From: Haplosporangium gracile
Taxonomy: Eukaryota; Mortierellomycota; Mortierellomycetes; Mortierellales; Mortierellaceae
Length of the DNA stretch: 11,940 bases
Assembly: GCA_015499985.1 (NCBI GenBank)
Contig: JAAAUF010001116.1
Location: 1-11,940, forward strand
Reading direction: 5' to 3'
The notes below the pieces were generated by a model. That model saw only the letters and a list, made by a program, of their open reading frames with translations, ran no database searches and was not told where the DNA came from. A program made the position numbers and the translations under genes. This document shows, piece after piece, positions 7,701 to 11,940 of the stretch (position 1 is the stretch's first letter; each line of letters opens with the position of its first letter).

Positions 7701-8457
7701 GATCGCTGTGACCCAAGTGAAGAATCGAGTCAGTCTCTGGAGGAATGAACATGGAGTGTATGGGATGCAATAAATGGACAAAAAAAGCATTATGAGGAGA
7801 TTTCGGGATGCATACGATGAATGGAGCTTGTTGAAAAATGGAATGCGGACAAATGTGAGTGAGCGATGGATTGGCTGTTCAGGAACACGAAATAGAAGAG
7901 AGGGACAGTAAGTACAAAGGATGGAAAAGAAAAAAGAAACACGCGTCGAGCAACCCAAGAGAGGACTCTTCGAGGGCAACCGCCGAGTCATGTGAAGTAA
8001 GCCCCTCAAGTTCGGCTCACATTTCCCATCGCGGAGGAACCAAAAAGGGGTGTTCAGTTTTGAAGGACTACATGGCACAGTGTGAAACGCAATCCTGACC
8101 AATCATCTAAGCCACCCACGACCAGGAAAGGAATATGAAAGATGAGGATTAGTGTTGTCCTTAATGAACGAGGGCTACTCAATTTGATGCGCAACAAACA
8201 CTTTTTTTTGAGTTAGTTTAGGGCTTGGGACTTTTACTAAAAACAGACGAATGGCGCGGTCCTCTTCTAAACGTGGATGACACCAAAGTGGCCCTCCGTC
8301 TTTGCTGTCAGCTTTATCTTCGCAAACTATTTTTCTTTTTTGTTCTACTTCCTCAACTCCACACATTCTCGGTATCTGGTCCTCTCGACGAAAATAGAAG
8401 ATGCAATCAACTTCTTCGCTTGGTCGCTTATTTAAGTAGAAGTGTAGTGTGTATTTT
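7701..8457. other. Intergenic region between the NmrA-like and F-box genes
   Basis: Both flanking genes run on the minus strand, so this should hold the 3' UTR of the NmrA-like gene and the promoter of the F-box gene. A minus-strand frame stays open upstream of the F-box ATG at 7700, but its residues (CIPYTPCSFLQRL and similar) do not look like protein. A 103-codon minus frame at 8175-8486 overlaps the NmrA gene out of phase and I reject it. TTAAATAAG on the minus strand near 8430 may serve as the NmrA polyadenylation signal. Confidence 0.45.
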
Positions 8458-9387
8458 CTAATGAAGATTGACGGGGTTCTTGACAAAGAATTCTTCTAAA
8501 GTAGTCAACTTGCCACGAGCATTCCGCGCGGACCACTCTACCAGCCCCATTGTGTTGCTACCATAGTACCCAAAATCTTCAATGTACTTCATCGTGAGTG
8601 CAACATTGTTTGCAGCAGTGGGCGGCAACACGCGCTTGAAGTCATCAACAGATATTTGTTTGTACTTGACAACTTTTCCGGTGGCCTTGCTGATAGCTTG
8701 GGCGACCTCATCGAGAGTGTAGAGCTTGGTTGCGGCTGAGAAGACCTTGCCCTTATACTTGTCAGGCTCAGCAAGAATAGCTCCTACGTACTTGCCGGCG
8801 TCACCAAGGATGTCGATGAGGGGAAACGGAGCTTGAGGCGACACGATGTTCCTGAAAGCGTACGTTCCGTCGCCGACAGGATAAGGCGCAGACATGTGCA
8901 AGTAATTCTGCATAAAGCTTCCAGGAGAAAAGAAAGCACTGTCGAGAGGCAGGCCACGAATATATTGCTCCGTCTCAGCCTTCACATCAAAAGCAGCCAC
9001 AGAGTAAACGCCGTCGGAAATCTTGGTGGTATGCGGTGAGGTGCTGAAGATCAAGTATTGAACACCCTCCGCAACTGCCGCATCTCCCAAGGCTCTCCCC
9101 TGAGCACGCTCCCTGGTCTCTATTTGACCATCGTAGATAGTCAACGTCGCGGCAAAGACCGTGTGTGCTCCTCGCATGGCCTGCTTGAGAGAGTCTATGT
9201 CATCAATGTCGCCCTTGACGACTTCTACGCCTTTCTTGCGGAGAGCCAGAGCCTCAGGTTTGGAGGGATCCCGAGTAACACCACGCATCTTGTACACTTT
9301 GGACAAAGCAGAGTCATTGATGATATAGTCAATTATAGAGCTGCCCTGATGGCCTGTAGCAAAAAAGACGACAAGAAGCTTGCTCAT
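8458..9387 (-). CDS. NmrA-like family NAD(P)-binding protein
   Basis: This single-exon frame of 309 residues has the usual length for the family. The N-terminal Rossmann fold shows LLVVFF-ATGHQG (residues 4-15), then GVTRDPSKPEA (36-46), where Arg39 is placed to bind the NADP phosphate, and EVVKGDIDD (55-63). The central FDVKAETEQYIR (133-144) and PGSFMQNYL (155-163) are typical NmrA blocks, and the C-terminal part (TLDEVAQAISKATGK) matches the substrate or lid domain. These are atypical short-chain dehydrogenases. Some sense the NAD(P) redox state and repress nitrogen regulators of the AreA type, while others are oxidoreductases. The sequence does not say which applies here, and most fungal genomes carry many copies. 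The first Gly of GxxGxxG is Phe9, which is unusual. The start has A at -3 (ATTATG) and lies at the first Met before the beta strand. Confidence 0.93.
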   Translation of the reverse strand: MSKLLVVFFATGHQGSSIIDYIINDSALSKVYKMRGVTRDPSKPEALALRKKGVEVVKGDIDDIDSLKQAMRGAHTVFAATLTIYDGQIETRERAQGRALGDAAVAEGVQYLIFSTSPHTTKISDGVYSVAAFDVKAETEQYIRGLPLDSAFFSPGSFMQNYLHMSAPYPVGDGTYAFRNIVSPQAPFPLIDILGDAGKYVGAILAEPDKYKGKVFSAATKLYTLDEVAQAISKATGKVVKYKQISVDDFKRVLPPTAANNVALTMKYIEDFGYYGSNTMGLVEWSARNARGKLTTLEEFFVKNPVNLH

Positions 9388-9590
9388 AATGGTGCTGGTG
9401 ATGGTTGGAACTAGGCGATGATGGAAAAGGATTGCAGGTGATAGTAGGTTAGAGTTGTAACTGAGATGTTACGAATCTAAACAGACTGAAAGTCTATGTG
9501 ACATTTCATGAACAATATGTGTCGCGAACCTAGGGCGGGGCTGGTGGGACAGACAGGGGATTAAGCTTTCAGTTCTGGAGGGCGAACACA

Positions 9591-9650
9591 AAGGCAAAGA
9601 CAAAGACAGGATAAAGGCAGGACAAGGGCAGGACAAGAGCAGAAGTCAAG
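9591..9650. repeat. Purine-rich degenerate repeat
   Basis: GGCAGGACAAG occurs twice in tandem (9616-9626 and 9627-9637), and related AAAGGCA, AAAGACA and GACAAGA words extend the pattern on both sides. It lies upstream of the NmrA-like gene. It could act as a GA-rich promoter element or be simple sequence. Confidence 0.55.
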
Positions 9651-10133
9651 GTGGGTTTGGGATGTGTATTGGAGTTGTTGTTCAAGTTGCTAAGCAAGGA
9701 TCAAGCTATTTAGGATGACGGACTATATATATGTGTACGATGTGGCTTAGCTAAATTCAGGATTATTAATTAATTGGGCGAAGTCATTTACGTTTAGAGG
9801 TCCATCGGTCATGCCTTTAGGCTATTTCAACTTTTAAATTGGGGTAATAGTTGAAGCGGATTAGTCATTACTGCGGATTGAAGACTGCGCATCATCTGAA
9901 ATAGCATATTGTCGCGCTCCATGACCTCTTGATATGATCGGTCGACTCTAGTAAGAAACAGGAGGAGAGCAGCAGTGAGTTTGAGGATGACAGCAGTGCA
10001 ATTGAAGAAACAGGAAATAAGGAAATTGCACGTGTACAGTCATTTGTTTTATTGATTGAAAACTCTGACTTTTTGACATGAATGAACTTTCTCTTTTTGT
10101 TCTCATCCATCCATCCTCAGCCAGGCCTATTAA

Positions 10134-10162
10134 CCCCCCTCCCCTCCTCCTCCTCCTCCTCC
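10134..10162. repeat. Pyrimidine tract with CCT repeat
   Basis: Twenty-nine consecutive pyrimidines on the plus strand, mostly a CCT trinucleotide repeat at 10143-10162. Such tracts can form triplex DNA. It lies about 130 bases beyond the 3' end of the transposase remnant, near where a transposon end would be, but it is not itself an inverted terminal repeat. Confidence 0.8.
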
Positions 10163-10522
10163 ATCGCTCTATGTACTTTCATTAAAATTTACTCCACGCA
10201 ATCGTCATCGACATCGTTTGAAAGCGGGCAATTGCGATCTATCAGTTGATATAAAAATGAAATCAGCTACATGCTCCTCATCCAACAGGCTGATTAGTAC
10301 TTTGTATTATGTTCTTTGTTCTTAATGACCTCCTCCAGACGTCTAGGCATGCTCTCATACAGTTTTTGAAGAAAGTCATCAGGAGGTCTGTCCAGATCTC
10401 CTGCACACGTTCCCAGTGCTCATCCTTAGTCTTTGGCGCCACTGGGTCCTCATCCAGCTTGCATTTCATGTACGCCCAAACGTGCTTGATGGAGTTGAGG
10501 TCGGGGGAGTTGGCAGGCCAGG

Positions 10523-10663
10523 TGAGCTATAATCACGTGTACATAGGGGACGAAGAGTACATAAGCACTCTTCGTCCCTTCATTAAACAGATCCCTCTCT
10601 TTGTTTCGTTATTCCATCTTCCCTATTACTATGTCAATAACAACCCTTGGTTATTATTTTCCA
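10523..10663 (+). mobile_element. Intron-like insertion with target duplication (introner-like candidate)
   Basis: A 141-base insert lies between two copies of CCAGG (10518-10522 and 10664-10668). Leaving out the insert and one CCAGG restores the conserved transposase run LPWPANSPDL exactly, so the insert is later than the transposon. On the plus strand the ends make an intron: CCAG|GTGAGC at 10521/10522 and a pyrimidine-rich stretch then CCACCAG|G at 10667/10668, 146 bases GT to AG, with a branch-like AATAAC ending at 10641. The insert holds a perfect 12-bp hairpin at 10547-10578. Its ends match weakly as inverted repeats (7 of 11). It is antisense to the transposase. A non-autonomous MITE whose ends resemble splice sites by chance is the main alternative. 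Confidence 0.6.
10547..10578. repeat. Perfect hairpin inside the insert
   Basis: GGGACGAAGAGT and ACTCTTCGTCCC form a perfect 12-bp stem around an 8-base loop. It sits near one end of the 141-base insert, not symmetrically, so it is not the insert's terminal inverted repeat. Confidence 0.9.
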
Positions 10664-11455
10664 CCAGGGAAGGACAGCAATGTTCTCTTCCTCAAAGAAC
10701 TCCATGACCTTGCGTGCAGTATGTACTTGGGCATTGTCCTGCTGAATTATGAATGTCGCCTCATCTATGCCCCAGAAATCGCGCGCTTGGTGAACGTAAT
10801 CCTTGACGACATCGAGGTAGACATCCGCAGTGATCATTTCCTTAATCCAACTCGCATCACCAACACCGAATAACGTGATACACCCCCACACCATCATCTT
10901 ACCACCTCCTCCTTGTGATGTTGGCTTGACTTGATGAGGATGGAACTGTCGATGATTAGTCTGGCAGTGGTAGTACGACTTGCCAAAGGATCCGATGCGA
11001 CCGATCATTATCTCATTCGAAAACATCACCTTCTTCCAGTCGTCAACCCTCCAGTGAATGCGCTCTTTGGCGAATTAGAGTCTTCGAGCAATCTGATCCG
11101 GGTTGAGATTGGGTATCTTGGACTGCGTATACTTCTTGACGCCCTCCTGAAATAGATTCTGTCGGACCGCGGCAAGATGAATCTGCTTCCTTCGACCGAC
11201 TGGACGGATCGCTGTTCTTCATTGTATGTTTAAAGTCACCTGCATTATAATGGCGTACCATGGCCGCTGTTGTTCTTGAAGAGATCGCCTTTGGGCTTCC
11301 TGGGTATGGTGGAGGAATGTTTTCTTCGTTGTTCTTCCTGATATTGATGACTGAATAGAGGGAAACATTCAGTTCATTTGCAATCTGCCTTGTTGATTTC
11401 TGTTGTTGAAGTTGATTGAAAACGTCGGTCACTTTTTTGGTGATAATCGTTTCAT

Positions 11456-11940
11456 GCTGGTGATTTGTCGTATTGGAGTTCGTTCCAGTGGATAGAGAGA
11501 TGGTGTGTGAATGTGTCGTGAACGAAAAAAAAGTGATGATTGAGAGAAAGTGTCGCTAAAGCATTTACAATGACCAGAGGTGGCTTTTTTTTGATAAACT
11601 AATTGACTTGTCTTCTTTGCTATAGTAATGGTTATACGTATTTATTTCGTGTGGTGTATGACAAGGGAGACGAATGGTGCGTGCCATGCATGTTTACGGT
11701 GAGATGGTGGCCATGGAAGGGATGAAAGTTCACTTTACTGGAAATCATCGCCTTCTGAAACTCAGTAAACACTGCACTCTTGGGGTCCTAATGCCACTCT
11801 GTTATGTTGAAATGCCCTTAACTATAAAATAATCCTTGGCACGTGAACAAAGTGTCGACTTCGTGACCTCGAAATCTAACGAACATCGTTCTCGAAGGCC
11901 AGGCCTTCGAATCTCGGATCGTCCTGGCTGCTGTGGATCT
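11456..11940. other. Gene-free stretch beyond the transposase
   Basis: No supported gene. The first 150 bases probably include the 5' leader and the terminal repeat of the transposon, but no matching repeat was found on the other side. A short palindrome lies at 11892-11910. Confidence 0.45.
11892..11910. repeat. Perfect 19-base palindrome
   Basis: TCGAAGGCC and GGCCTTCGA flank a single A. It is the size of a dimeric transcription-factor or recombinase site, but nothing nearby supports a role. Confidence 0.6.

Larger units (their letters stand above)
9388..10293. other. Gene-free region upstream of the NmrA-like gene
   Basis: This should contain the promoter of the NmrA-like gene. TATATATA at 9724-9731 lies about 337 bases before its ATG and is a possible, distant TATA element. 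The rest is low-complexity sequence: a purine-rich repeat near 9591-9650 and a pyrimidine tract at 10134-10162. A 72-codon minus frame at 9892-10110 has no recognisable content and overlaps simple sequence, so it is left out. Confidence 0.45.
10294..11455 (-). pseudogene. Decayed Tc1-like (DD34E) transposase
   Basis: The remnant covers almost a whole Tc1-type transposase (about 340 residues expected). From 5' to 3' it shows an N-terminal helix-turn-helix (KSTRQIANELNVSLYSV), the linker VDDWKKVMFS, the core KMMVWGCI and IIQQDNAQVHTA, then SPDLNSIKHVW and a C-terminal block ending in Lys-Tyr-stop at 10294. Lesions are a one-base loss in an A run near 11435, a frameshift near 11225, TAA at 11075-11077, a 146-base disruption at 10523-10668 and a frameshift near 10385. 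Of the three catalytic acids, the first is Asn (11015-11017), the second is intact Asp (10736-10738), and the third, 35 residues on once the insert is left out, is Lys (10485-10487). It cannot work. I could not find matching terminal inverted repeats or a TA duplication, so the element's ends are not defined. Confidence 0.9.

Noticed and set aside
7701..8102. N-terminal extension of the long minus-strand frame upstream of the F-box first exon
   Set aside because: The frame is open, but the residues are Cys-, Phe- and Pro-rich in an unstructured way with no domain. The ATG at 7700 has a good context and directly precedes the protein-like basic segment.
8175..8486. 103-codon minus-strand frame
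   Set aside because: It overlaps the 3' end of the NmrA-like gene in a different phase and has no recognisable motif. It is most likely the 3' UTR of that gene.
10523..10668. Sense-strand intron of the transposase
   Set aside because: On the minus strand the ends do not give GT-AG junctions that restore the frame. Only the plus strand has matching splice sites, and the CCAGG duplication shows insertion.
11850..11940. tRNA gene (TTCGAATC resembles a T-loop B box)
   Set aside because: The flanking bases do not form a T stem, and no A box or acceptor stem could be found upstream.

Overview
The window looks like nuclear DNA of a filamentous fungus. The best fit is the Mortierella group (Mortierellomycota), though no single gene proves this. 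The reasons are GT-AG introns of about 110-170 bases in two loci, an F-box protein of the style expanded in Mortierella, a broken gene resembling the Crinkler-type effector families of Mortierella and its relatives, a decayed Tc1-like transposon, and base composition that is neither very AT- nor GC-rich. There are no operons and no ribosome binding sites. Every gene or gene remnant I can support is read from the minus strand.

Layout. 1-1848: no supported gene, with an 18-bp-arm palindrome and two long A runs. 1849-2253: an intact gene for a small secreted cysteine-rich protein. 2254-3641: no supported gene, with five head-to-tail copies of a 35-bp unit. 3642-4682: a dead Crinkler-like gene that still shows a readable intron, two internal stops and a third at its present 3' end, and several frameshifts. 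4965-5379: an isolated exon for a glycosylation-rich, probably extracellular domain. 5852-7700: an F-box protein gene for which I propose an extra first exon and a 169-base intron. 8458-9387: an intact single-exon NmrA-like NAD(P)-binding protein. 9388-10293: gene-free and low in complexity. 10294-11455: a decayed Tc1-like (DD34E) transposase cut by a 141-base insert. 11456-11940: nothing recognised except a short palindrome.

The genes do not form a pathway. This is an accessory region mixing three apparently intact genes (secreted protein, F-box adaptor, NmrA-like sensor or oxidoreductase) with the debris of an effector-like gene and a transposon. The most unusual item is the insert in the transposase. 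It has a 5-bp target duplication (CCAGG), and on the plus strand it is bounded exactly by consensus splice sites (CCAG|GTGAGC ... CCACCAG|G). This is the structure expected of an introner-like, intron-generating element, but it sits antisense in a dead transposon.

Family names come from recognition of motifs in the translated sequence. No database search was possible.
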